64,000 bases of DNA, taken from contig NZ_BMNK01000024.1 in the NCBI RefSeq assembly GCF_014646515.1, forward strand, positions 82,505 to 146,504. Reading direction: 5' to 3'. Shown in pieces: positions 1-8,200 of the stretch. Below the pieces are notes generated by a model, which made no database searches, was not told the DNA's origin, and was given only the letters and a program-made list of their open reading frames with translations. Within the stretch, counting starts at the first letter, position 1. The number at the start of each line of letters is the position of its first letter. The stretch comes from Nonomuraea glycinis. GTDB lineage: Bacteria > Actinomycetota > Actinomycetes > Streptosporangiales > Streptosporangiaceae. The position numbers and the translations under genes were made by a program.

Positions 1-738
1 AAGGCGTCCGAGGAGGGCGGCCCGAAACCGCCGAAGATCCCCACCGGGGGCGGCGGCAAACTCCCGGGCGGCCTCCCCACCGGCGGCGGCCTGGGCGGCA
101 TCGACCCGCCGGGTGGCACCAAGTTGCCGGACGACTTCAAGCTGCCGGACGACACGAAGCTTCCGGATGACATCAAGTTGCCGGACGACACGAAGCTTCC
201 GGATGACATCAAGCCGCCCGGTGACACGAAGCTTCCGGATGACATCAAGCCGCCCGGTGACATCAAGCAGCCGGGCCTCGACGACATCAAGCCGCCCGGT
301 GACATCAAGCAGCCGGACCTTGACGGGATCAAGCAGCCGGACCTGAAGAATCCCGATCTGAGCGGGGTGAAGCCGCCCGACGGCACCGATCTGTCCGGCG
401 TCGACCCACGACTGAACACCCCGGCCATGCCGCAGGTGCAGATGCCCGACAGTACGACGGTCGATCCGCGCGGCTCCATGGCGCGTACCGGCGTCTCCCT
501 GCCGGACGGCGGCGCCGGCGGGGCCGCCGGCAACGGATCCCTGGGCGCCGGCCAGGGCAGTCTCTCCAAGGCGCTGAACAGTGGAATGCCGCTCTACCCC
601 ATGGGTGGCGGTGGAGCGGGAGGCGCCCCGGGCGGCGAGGACAGGGACCGCGAGCGCGGTGCGCACCTCGCCGAGGACGAGGGAGTCTGGGGCGGGGACG
701 AGGACATATCGCCGGCGGTGCTCGGCAGAGAGGTGTAG
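1..738 (+). CDS. T7SS-associated repeat protein, C-terminal part (5' cut by window edge)
   Basis: The frame is open from the first base, so the start lies outside the window; about 245 codons are visible. The N-terminal half seen here is a low-complexity tract of short repeats of the type KLPDDTK/KLPDDIK/KPPGDIK (about residues 40-115), giving a Pro/Asp/Lys-rich, probably extended stalk. The C-terminus is Gly-rich and ends in an acidic tail with AHLAEDEGVWGGDEDI. Tails of this LAEDExVWG type are familiar to me from actinobacterial type VII secretion-associated proteins, and the eccB neighbour fits. The next gene begins 8 bases after the stop, so they are probably co-transcribed. Function is not assignable; a secreted or wall-associated T7SS substrate is an inference. 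Confidence 0.6.
   Translation, partial: KASEEGGPKPPKIPTGGGGKLPGGLPTGGGLGGIDPPGGTKLPDDFKLPDDTKLPDDIKLPDDTKLPDDIKPPGDTKLPDDIKPPGDIKQPGLDDIKPPGDIKQPDLDGIKQPDLKNPDLSGVKPPDGTDLSGVDPRLNTPAMPQVQMPDSTTVDPRGSMARTGVSLPDGGAGGAAGNGSLGAGQGSLSKALNSGMPLYPMGGGGAGGAPGGEDRDRERGAHLAEDEGVWGGDEDISPAVLGREV
118..345 (+). repeat. Short tandem repeats coding KLPDD/KPPGD units
   Basis: Imperfect 18-21 base units of the form aagctgccggacgac / aagccgcccggtgac are repeated about eleven times in frame, coding the Lys-Pro-Asp stalk of the first gene. Several adjacent units are identical at the DNA level (aagcttccggatgacatcaag occurs three times), suggesting recent expansion. Confidence 0.8.
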
Positions 739-746
739 ACGAGCCG

Positions 747-1616
747 GTGGCACACGAAGGAGATTTTGAAGTTTTCCTGGGCGCCGTGGCTAGCGCATCG
801 GCGGCGGCGTTCATCCTGCCGTACGCCTCGCCGATCGTCGGGATGATGGGCCTGCTGGTCGCGGACCCGGCCGAGCAGGACAGGGGGGCCGAGCAGTGGC
901 TCAACACCACCCCGATCGACGCGGGCCCGAAGCCGGGCCCCGTGGGGTCGCCGGCCGCCCAGCAGGAGTGGCGACCGCCGATGGCCGCCCCCGCCGCCGC
1001 GGCCGGGAGCGAACACGCCGCCGGCGTCAGCGACCTGACCTACCTGCGCGGCGAGTTGAAGCGGCTGACCAGGGAGATCGGCAACGACAAGGGCTGGGCC
1101 GGCCGGAGTTACAAGTCGTTCCTGGAGAAGGTCGAGGTGCTGGACGGGCACCTGGCCACGCTGGACAGCAACAGGATGAACTGCGGCAACACGCTCAAGT
1201 GCTCGGCTCAGGGCACGCACGCGCTGGTGATGTTCTGTGTGGCCCTCTCGGTCGCCCTGACGGCGCTGGCGTCGTACATCCTGCTGCTGCGGTCCACCGC
1301 GAGTCTGGCGATGCTCACCGGTGAGGCGCAGGCCATCAGCGTGGTGGAGAACCTGCACATGACGATGAAGACGGTCTTCACCAACCACTGGAAGCTCGTC
1401 CTCAAAGCCGGTGCGATCCTGGGGGTCGCCGCCATCGCCTACAACCAGTTCACCCAGGACCTGCCCGGTCTGGAGGCCGTGTCGGGCGCCAAGCCGGACC
1501 TCATGGAGGCCAGCGTCATCTGGGACCCCACCAAGGCAGACATGATCGACAATCCGGAGAGCCAGTTCGACGCGTCCAAGCTGGAAGACTCCTTCATGCC
1601 GGAGTTCGGCTTCTAG
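747..1616 (+). CDS. T7SS-locus membrane protein with two TM segments
   Basis: 289 residues from GTG. I do not recognise a named family. Two hydrophobic helices are clear: about residues 155-185 (ALVMFCVALSVALTALASYI) and about 215-232 (LVLKAGAILGVAAIAYN). The middle (about residues 95-140) looks like a helical hairpin of the size of a WXG100 fold and includes a GWAGRSYKSF segment. The start lies 8 bases after the preceding stop, and the 3' end meets the convergent eccB only 6 bases away. With its position this suggests a membrane-bound partner or substrate of the ESX system. A GTG without a clear Shine-Dalgarno suggests translation coupled to the preceding gene. Confidence 0.6.
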   Translation: MAHEGDFEVFLGAVASASAAAFILPYASPIVGMMGLLVADPAEQDRGAEQWLNTTPIDAGPKPGPVGSPAAQQEWRPPMAAPAAAAGSEHAAGVSDLTYLRGELKRLTREIGNDKGWAGRSYKSFLEKVEVLDGHLATLDSNRMNCGNTLKCSAQGTHALVMFCVALSVALTALASYILLLRSTASLAMLTGEAQAISVVENLHMTMKTVFTNHWKLVLKAGAILGVAAIAYNQFTQDLPGLEAVSGAKPDLMEASVIWDPTKADMIDNPESQFDASKLEDSFMPEFGF

Positions 1617-1622
1617 CCTCAC

Positions 1623-3041
1623 CTAGCCGGACAGGACGTTCATCGGGGTCAGCGCCGCCGCGGGGTCCAGCGTCGGCCCCTGGGGGATCAGGCGCAGGAT
1701 GCTCGCGGGCACCGGTGTGACGTCCGCGGCGTCGTAGCCGAGCTTGGTGAGCACGTCCGCCGACGGCACCGGGTAGCGCACCCCCTGCTCGCTGATCAGC
1801 GACAGGGAGGTGGTCACCGCGCTGAGCTGGCCCTCACCGGGGAGCAACCCGGCGATCACGGCGCCGCCCGGCGGGAGCAGCACCTGGTCGAACCGGTCCT
1901 GGTTGCCCGTGCTCGTCGGTGTGGGCATCGTGAAGCCGTTGCCGCCGACCGTCACCTTCGCCACGACCGAGCCCGTCTGCGTGTTCGGGTAGGTCAGGCA
2001 GAGCGGCGCCGAGCCGGGCGGGTCCATCATCGTGGGCATGGCCGTCGGCAGGCTGCGGTCCAGCATGTTCTGCTTCGAGGGGGAGGCGTTGGCCGAGGCG
2101 GCGTCGATGGTGATCGGCAGCGCCGGGCGGGATCCGTACGCCTTCTTGCTGTTGGGGTCCTCCAGCAGGAGCCTGGCCTGCACGGGGGAGATGGGCGCCA
2201 GCCCATCGGTGAGCAGGACGTACCACCGGGCCGGGGTGCCGGGGACGGCCGGGACCGTGAAGATCTGGCCGACCGCCGCGGTGACCTTGCCGCCGGCGCG
2301 CACCTTCCGCCCGAGGCCGACCACCCTGGGGCCACGGAAGTCGCGCCCGGCCGGCAGCGCGTTCAGCCAGGCCGACGGCACCTTCCTGGGCTGCGCGTTG
2401 AGCGCCCGCACGCCGTTCGCGTCCATTCGCATGCGGCGATCGGCCCAGATCATCCAGTTCTGCCGTCCGTCGGTGACCACCATCGCGTTCATGCCGATCG
2501 GCTTCCCGCCGACGTCCGTCCCCGCGACCAAGGAGGTGTACGACTTGCTCTCGCCGAGTTTGTCGGGCCCGTCATGGACGCACACGGACCAGGGCTTCTT
2601 GACCAGCTTCTCCCGCTCGGGCAGCGAGTCGGGGGCGCCTTCGATGCCGATGACCGGCCCGCGCGCGAACTCGGTCAGGGAGGCCGCGCTCACGTTGCGC
2701 GTCCGGACCTCCCCGGCGTCCAGCACGAGCCGCGCCGACACGTAGTTGGCCACCGGCAGCAGCCGCCGCTGCTTCGCGCTGTAGACATAGGTGGCCCCGC
2801 TCTCCTCCTCGACCAGCAACTGTCCCGGCTCGGTCAGCTTGGTGGCGTTCCCGGGGGACACCAGTCCCCAGATGCCGAACACGGCCAGGACCAGAATGCC
2901 GACCAGGACGCCGCCGAACGTGGCCACGTTCTGGCGGCGCATGGGCGACTCCGGGACGTCGGGTTCGCCCTGCAGCAGCGCCATCCCCAGTCGCTGCTGC
3001 ATCAGCCGATGAGCCTGATAGAGGTCCTTGTTGGTCTGCAT
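1623..3041 (-). CDS. eccB: Type VII secretion protein EccB
   Basis: 472 residues, the normal EccB length. The N-terminus has the EccB hallmark MQTNKDLYQAHRLMQQRLGM, then a short cytosolic part with MRRQNVATFGG and one transmembrane helix (about residues 41-63). A long extracytoplasmic domain follows, built of repeats that contact the wall. EccB is a core subunit of the ESX membrane complex. The ATG start is preceded by GAGGGG at good spacing. It is transcribed away from the SseB-like gene and converges on the two preceding T7SS-associated genes, so it is a separate transcription unit from eccC at 21.8 kb. In better-known ESX clusters eccB and eccC are close together; here about 13.5 kb of putative substrates lies between them. 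Confidence 0.95.
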   Translation of the reverse strand: MQTNKDLYQAHRLMQQRLGMALLQGEPDVPESPMRRQNVATFGGVLVGILVLAVFGIWGLVSPGNATKLTEPGQLLVEEESGATYVYSAKQRRLLPVANYVSARLVLDAGEVRTRNVSAASLTEFARGPVIGIEGAPDSLPEREKLVKKPWSVCVHDGPDKLGESKSYTSLVAGTDVGGKPIGMNAMVVTDGRQNWMIWADRRMRMDANGVRALNAQPRKVPSAWLNALPAGRDFRGPRVVGLGRKVRAGGKVTAAVGQIFTVPAVPGTPARWYVLLTDGLAPISPVQARLLLEDPNSKKAYGSRPALPITIDAASANASPSKQNMLDRSLPTAMPTMMDPPGSAPLCLTYPNTQTGSVVAKVTVGGNGFTMPTPTSTGNQDRFDQVLLPPGGAVIAGLLPGEGQLSAVTTSLSLISEQGVRYPVPSADVLTKLGYDAADVTPVPASILRLIPQGPTLDPAAALTPMNVLSG

Positions 3042-3162
3042 GTCCCCTCATCGCGTCAGGTCGCCCTGCGTGCCCTGGCCCAAATATCCCAGTTTCTGGA
3101 CGCGTTCCGCACCCCATCCACCTCACCAGGCTCGCCAGGCACGCGTGAACTACTGTGAGGCC

Positions 3163-4038
3163 GTGCGGCCAGGGAACGACTTCGAGGAGCGGTTGTGGGC
3201 GGCTCATGAGGCGGGTCAGAACGCCCTGTGCCTGAGCCTGCTCCGCGACGCGGACTTCGCGCTGCCGATCACGGCCGCCGCGGCCGCGGGCGCCGAGCCG
3301 GTCGCGTGGGCGACCGCCGAAGGGCCGGACCGGACCTGGGTGCTCGCGTACACCTCGGTCGAGGCGATGCGCGAGGCCGGCGGGGACATGGCCGTGCACT
3401 GCCGGGCGACCTCCCTGGTGGAGCTGGCGGCGGGCTGGCCGGACCCGAGGTGGGGGCTGGCGATCAATCCGGGCCTGCCGGTCGGCTTCATGCTGGAGCC
3501 CGGCACGGTGGCCCGGCTGGCCGTGCCCACCCTCGCCCAGGATCTCCTGCTCGACCCCGGGTCGGGGGTGCCGGTCGTGCAGAAGCTGCTGGGTCCCGCC
3601 GACATCCACGCCCTGCTGGCCGGGGGCGAGCCGCGGATCTCCGGCTACTGCCATCACGCGCTCGACGTCTCGCACATCGCCACGCCCGTCGTGCTGGCCG
3701 AGGCGCTGGGACAACCCGAGATGATCAACGACGCCGGCTCGCTCAACCTGCTGCGCTGGCGTCCGGTGGGGCCGGACCTCTACCGCACCCCCTACGGCGG
3801 GATCGACGAGGAGAGCAGGGACGCGGTCGCGGGCTGGGTGGTCGAGGAGCCGCCGTTCGTCGGCATGGGCCTGGTGCCCAACGTCGACCAGGTCATCCGC
3901 GAATACCGGATCTACGGCGTCGAGCTGCCGCACGGCGCCGAGATCTGGGAGCTCACCGTGGCGGGGACCGAGCACCGGCGCGCGATCTACCACGGTGACC
4001 TGCGGCGCTGGCTGCTGATCCAGGTCCAGGCGCGATGA
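3163..4038 (+). CDS. SseB-family protein
   Basis: 291 residues from GTG 3163. TACTGT lies 6 bases before this GTG, a leaderless TANNNT arrangement, which favours it over the longer frame that would overlap eccB. The sequence resembles the SseB N-terminal domain family: helical start FEERLWAAHEAGQ, then alternating strands with VLAYTSVEAMREAGG and the WGLAINPGLPVGFMLEP block (about residues 30-130). SseB-like proteins in actinobacteria often sit in ESX loci and polymorphic-toxin neighbourhoods, where a chaperone or enhancer role has been suggested. The stop overlaps the next gene's ATG (ATGA), so the pair is translationally coupled. No catalytic motif is evident. Confidence 0.75.
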   Translation: MRPGNDFEERLWAAHEAGQNALCLSLLRDADFALPITAAAAAGAEPVAWATAEGPDRTWVLAYTSVEAMREAGGDMAVHCRATSLVELAAGWPDPRWGLAINPGLPVGFMLEPGTVARLAVPTLAQDLLLDPGSGVPVVQKLLGPADIHALLAGGEPRISGYCHHALDVSHIATPVVLAEALGQPEMINDAGSLNLLRWRPVGPDLYRTPYGGIDEESRDAVAGWVVEEPPFVGMGLVPNVDQVIREYRIYGVELPHGAEIWELTVAGTEHRRAIYHGDLRRWLLIQVQAR

Positions 4039-4439
4039 CTTGGGCCTTCTACCGGGCCCGCTGGCAGGGCGCCGACTACGTGGCCAGCCCCGAGCCGCAC
4101 GCGCTGGAGCTGTGGGTCCGGCTGCGCAGCGCCGAGCCGCGCGAGGGCTTCGAGGAGGTGGAAGCCGGCTGCCACGTGCGCCCGGTGCCCGCCTCGGAGT
4201 GCGCGGCGGTGCACTTCGTGGTCACGGTCTGCCGATGGCGCGGCGAGCCGTTCCAGGTGTGTGCCGAGCGCGACGGCGAGTTGCTGCTGGAATACGCGGG
4301 CGGGTCTGCGCGGACCGCCGTGGACCTGGGTCTCGACCGGATCGAACGGGGCGTCTATCGCCGCTGGGTGCCGCGCGCCGAGGCCGGCGAACTCCGGGAG
4401 CAGGCCGTACTCGTGCACAGCGATCAAGGTTTTTTGTAG
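4035..4439 (+). CDS. Small conserved protein coupled to the SseB-family gene
   Basis: 134 residues, starting within the stop of the SseB gene (ATGA). It is acidic and beta-rich without membrane segments: MTWAFYRARWQGADYVASPE opens the fold and VCRWRGEPFQV and RIERGVYRRWVPRAE are characteristic blocks. I recall similar small proteins beside actinobacterial T7SS or secreted-toxin genes but cannot give a family name. A cytosolic immunity or adaptor role is inference from coupling and context. It precedes the YbaB-like gene by 78 bases. Confidence 0.6.
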   Translation: MTWAFYRARWQGADYVASPEPHALELWVRLRSAEPREGFEEVEAGCHVRPVPASECAAVHFVVTVCRWRGEPFQVCAERDGELLLEYAGGSARTAVDLGLDRIERGVYRRWVPRAEAGELREQAVLVHSDQGFL

Positions 4440-4517
4440 GCAGGCACTTGTTACTTGGTGTTCATGTGGCGGAAACTAACCCAAATGCCCCATGTGGCAA
4501 GTGTGAAGGGGGGTCTC

Positions 4518-4919
4518 ATGGAGTCGGCGAGCAAGTCGGTCGCGGGGATGCAGGCCTATGCCGAGGAACTGCGGGCGACGTTCATGCGGCTACGGGACGA
4601 GGGCGCGGAGATCCACGCGCGGGCCAAGGCACTGCAGGTGACCGAGAAGTCGCACGACGGCCTGGTCTCGGTGACCGTCGGCTCGCGGGGGGAACTCGTC
4701 CGGCTCGACCTCGACCCGCGCATCTTCCGCCGCCCCGACTCGCGGCACCTCGCCGACACGATCGTGGAGACCGCGGGCCGGGCCGGGGAGCGGGTCCGCG
4801 AGCGCATCACCGAGATCTTCGCGCCGCTGATCCCGCAGGACCAGATCAAGGCGCACATGGACGGCGACGTGGACGGCATCTTCGACCTGCTCGCCGGTGA
4901 GACGGGAGACACGAGATGA
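4518..4919 (+). CDS. YbaB/EbfC-family protein (T7SS-associated)
   Basis: 133 residues from ATG 4518, chosen because GAAGGGGGG lies just upstream; longer in-frame starts lack this. A long N-terminal helix is followed by the YbaB/EbfC core: KSHDGLVSVTVGSRGELVRL, LDLDPRIFRRP and a C-terminal helical pair. YbaB/EbfC proteins are nucleoid-associated DNA binders, but actinobacteria carry divergent copies inside ESX loci (EspL-type) whose role is in substrate stability or expression. The stop overlaps the start of the WXG100-size gene (ATGA), so it belongs to the same operon as the putative substrate. Confidence 0.8.
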   Translation: MESASKSVAGMQAYAEELRATFMRLRDEGAEIHARAKALQVTEKSHDGLVSVTVGSRGELVRLDLDPRIFRRPDSRHLADTIVETAGRAGERVRERITEIFAPLIPQDQIKAHMDGDVDGIFDLLAGETGDTR

Positions 4920-5263
4920 ATCCTTGGAACGAGTCAGTGCTCACCAAGTCGGTGGTCGACCGCGGCATCTCCCAGTGGGCCACCATGGCCGGCGACATGG
5001 AGCGAGATGTCCCCAAGCTGACCGCCGAGCTCCTGCGCTGCCTGGAGGCCACGCCCTGGGGCAACCACGCCGAGGGGCAGGCGTTCCAGGCCAGCCACCT
5101 GGGCGACGGCGGGCCGACGGACCTGATCAACCGGTGTGAGAAGCTCGTCAAGGACATCGCCGAGCTCGGTGACGGGATGCGCGCCTCCGTCGACAACACC
5201 CTCGGCGCGCACAGCGCCAATGCCCAGGACTGGGCAGGGATGGGACGGACGTTCGAGGCTTGA
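4916..5263 (+). CDS. WXG100-like small T7SS protein
   Basis: 115 residues, all helical, overlapping the YbaB-like gene by 4 bases. It fits the ESAT-6/WXG100 superfamily in size and heptad pattern: helix one about residues 15-50, a turn at TPWGNHAEGQAF containing a W-x-x-x-x-x-G variant, and helix two about residues 65-110. WXG100 proteins are secreted by ESX systems as helical-hairpin dimers and often pair with a larger LXG- or CpnT-like protein. Here the giant gene begins 31 bases downstream, so this is a plausible secretion partner for it. No WxG triplet is intact, so membership is moderate. Confidence 0.7.
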   Translation: MNPWNESVLTKSVVDRGISQWATMAGDMERDVPKLTAELLRCLEATPWGNHAEGQAFQASHLGDGGPTDLINRCEKLVKDIAELGDGMRASVDNTLGAHSANAQDWAGMGRTFEA

Positions 5264-5294
5264 GGCGACGGGCGGGCTCTGAGCGGAAGCGTCC

Positions 5295-8200
5295 GTGACG
5301 ACCGGCGGCACGATCGACACCCAGGGTTCGGGCGGCCAGCCGACCCAGCAGGGTGTCGTGCGCATCGACAGGGACGAACTCCCCGTCTGGGAGACCGAGG
5401 CGCTGCCCGACTGGGTGGTCAACTGGCTGATCCCGATGCTGTCGGCCGGCCAGAAGTGGCCCGCCGCCAGCGAGAGCGGGCTGTCCACGCTCGCGGCGGC
5501 GTACGAGAACCTGGCGGCCGGAACCGCCGGGTACGACGTTCCCGCGGGCACGGCCGCGCGCACCATCGCGGCCGGCATGGCGGCGCCCGCCACGGCGAAC
5601 TTCATCACCAGGGCAAGGCACCTGTACGGCCAGGAAGCCGGCATGGCGGGGGTCCGCGGGAACTCCACCAGCTACTCCCAGCAGGTCAGCATCTTCGCGG
5701 TCGAGACGCAGTTGTCCAAGATCTCCATCAATGTGACTTTCTGGATCACGGTCGTCGCGATCGCGGTCGCCCTCTACGTCTCCTTCTTCACCGCCGGCTC
5801 GGCCACCCCCTGGATCGGTCCGTACGCGGCGGCCGGCCGCTCGGCCATCAGCCGCCTGCTCGCCAGGCTCGCGGCGGCGGCCGGTCGGCCCGCCGCCGCC
5901 ACCCGCCTGGCCGCCGTGACGACCATGAACGGCGCCACCGGCCGCGCCGCCCTCATCCGGCTGATCGCCAGCCCCATCGGCAGAGAGCTCGTCGAGGAGA
6001 TCGGCGAAGAGGGCGCCATCGACGGCATCTCCCAGTATCTGCAGATGCGCAAGGGCACCCGCACGGAGTGGGACTGGAAGAAGACCAGCGCCGCCGTGGT
6101 GGGCGCGGGCGCCGGCGCCGTCGTCGGCATGCGGCTGGCCGGGCCCGTCTCCCGGGTCACCCGGCACGTGCCCGGTTTCACGGGGCGCGCGCTCAGCACG
6201 GGACTCAACAACGCCGTCGCCTCACCCGTCGGCAGCTTCGTCGCCAACGGCGTCGTCTACGGGGAGTGGAAGAACCCGTTCACCGCCGACTCCATGATGG
6301 GCGGGTTCCTCGGCGGTGTCGGCCGTACCGGCACCATCAGCCCGTTCAACCCCGACGTCCTGTCGGCGCTGACCCACCCGACCAGCGCCCTGGCCGCCGC
6401 GTACGACTCCGCCGCACAGGCGGACGCGGCGCGCGCGGCGGCGACCCCGCCGCCCGCCGGCGGCCCCACGCCGGACGGCTCCCCACCGAGCGGCCCGCCG
6501 TCGAACACCGGCCCCACGCCCGCTGCGGGCGCCCCGCAGGGTGCCGGGCCTTCCGCCACCCGTACGACCGCGCCGGGCGCCCCTGACCCGCATGACCCGA
6601 GCAGGCGCGGATCGGCCGCGCCCGATCAGCAGTCGCGGCAGTCGGCCGCCGACCCCTCCGGCAGCAGAACGGCGACCCGCCAGGCGACCACCGCCGACGA
6701 CGGCCAGACCACGCCGACCGGCGACCGGGACGAGGACCAGACCTCGACCACCTCCCCGGCGCCGAACCCGAGCGCCACCCCGGACCCCCAGCCCTCCTCC
6801 TCCCGAACCACCGGCGACCCCACCGCGAACCAGACGGCCGACCAAGGGCGGTCCTCCGCCGGCCAGCAGTCCGCCGGCCAGCAGTCCGCCGGCCAGCAGT
6901 CCGCCGGCCAGCAGGCCGCCGACCAGCAGTCCGCGGACCAGCAGGCCAGTGACCAGCGGCCTGGCGATCAGCAGTCTGCGGACCAGCAGTCTGCGGACCA
7001 GCAGGCCAGTGACCAGCGGTCGGGTGAGCAGGCGTCCGATGAGCGACAGTCCGCTGATCAGCGGTCCGGTGATGATGTGCGGGCGGACGCCGGGCCGGAC
7101 AGCGCGCAGGGCGACCCGGCCGTGCCCGCCACCGACCCAGGCACGGACCCCGGCGAACGGCGCCCCGCGGCGGCCGCGACGACCCTCGCCGACAACGCGC
7201 CACCCCATGCCGTCAGAGCCCACACCGCGCTGGTCGAGGCATTAGGGACCAGCTTCTCGGCCATGACCGCCAACCGGGACGGAGATCTGGTCGTGCCACG
7301 CAGCGGCGGCGACCTCGTCGTGTCCGCCGCGGCCGTGCGCGGCATCCAGGCGACCCTGAACCGGAGCGCCGAGAACATCACCGACCTGGCACGCCTGCGC
7401 ACGGAGGCGACACTGCTCCTGGTCCGGGCCGTCGGCAGGGCGGTGACCGGTCAGAGCGCCTCCGACGGCGACCAGGACACGAGCAGGCCGGGGACGGTCA
7501 CGTCGCGCCCGCTGCGGGGCACCAGGTTCGTGACCGGCGGCCGGCCGCAGGGCACGACCCTCACTCTCGATGAGATCCAGGCCGCAACCACCACCCTGAG
7601 GAGCGCCGATTTCCTCCAGGAGAACGTGCGGAGCCTGACCTGGTCGAGCGACGGCTCCACGTTGCGCGTACAGATCGGCGCCGACAACGTCCAGTATTTC
7701 CGGCCGGTGGTCGGCGACCTGAGCCGCACCCTGATGGCGAAGACCGAGGTCCGGGCGGGCAGCACAGAGGACACCGCGCACGTCGTCCGTTTCGCGCCCG
7801 GCCTGGCCGCGGATCAGGTGGCCAGGGTCTGGCTGCACGAGATCACCGACACCCTGCAGCAGCAGGCGTCGCCCAGGAGGCGGCGGACGCTGCGCCGGCT
7901 GCTGACCGACTGGCGAGGACGGAAGACCCAGGACGAGTGCCTGCCGGCCCGGCTCAACGAGCACGCGTTCCTCAGCGAGCAGTGGAAGCGGGCGACGACT
8001 CTCCCCGAGAAGCGCCTGCTCGCGGTGGACATCGACGGGGTGGCGCGGGACATCGCCGCGCGCGGTCACGCGGAGCCGTCGCCGCCGTGGGCGCCGACTC
8101 AGGCCGCCCGGCCGTCCCATGCGCCGCCCCTCGCAGACGGCATCCCCTCCCGGCTGCAGATGCAGGAGGCCATCGACGCCTTCACCGGCACCGAGGAGAG

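Noticed and set aside
3028..3162. Longer N-terminus for the SseB-family gene
   Set aside because: It would overlap the eccB start and adds a Pro/Ser-rich, unconserved leader; the TACTGT box 6 bases before GTG 3163 fits a leaderless start better.
6541..7245. Long Arg/Pro-rich open frames in other phases over the giant gene linker
   Set aside because: They are shadows of the repeat-rich coding frame in G+C-rich DNA, with no start signals or homology.
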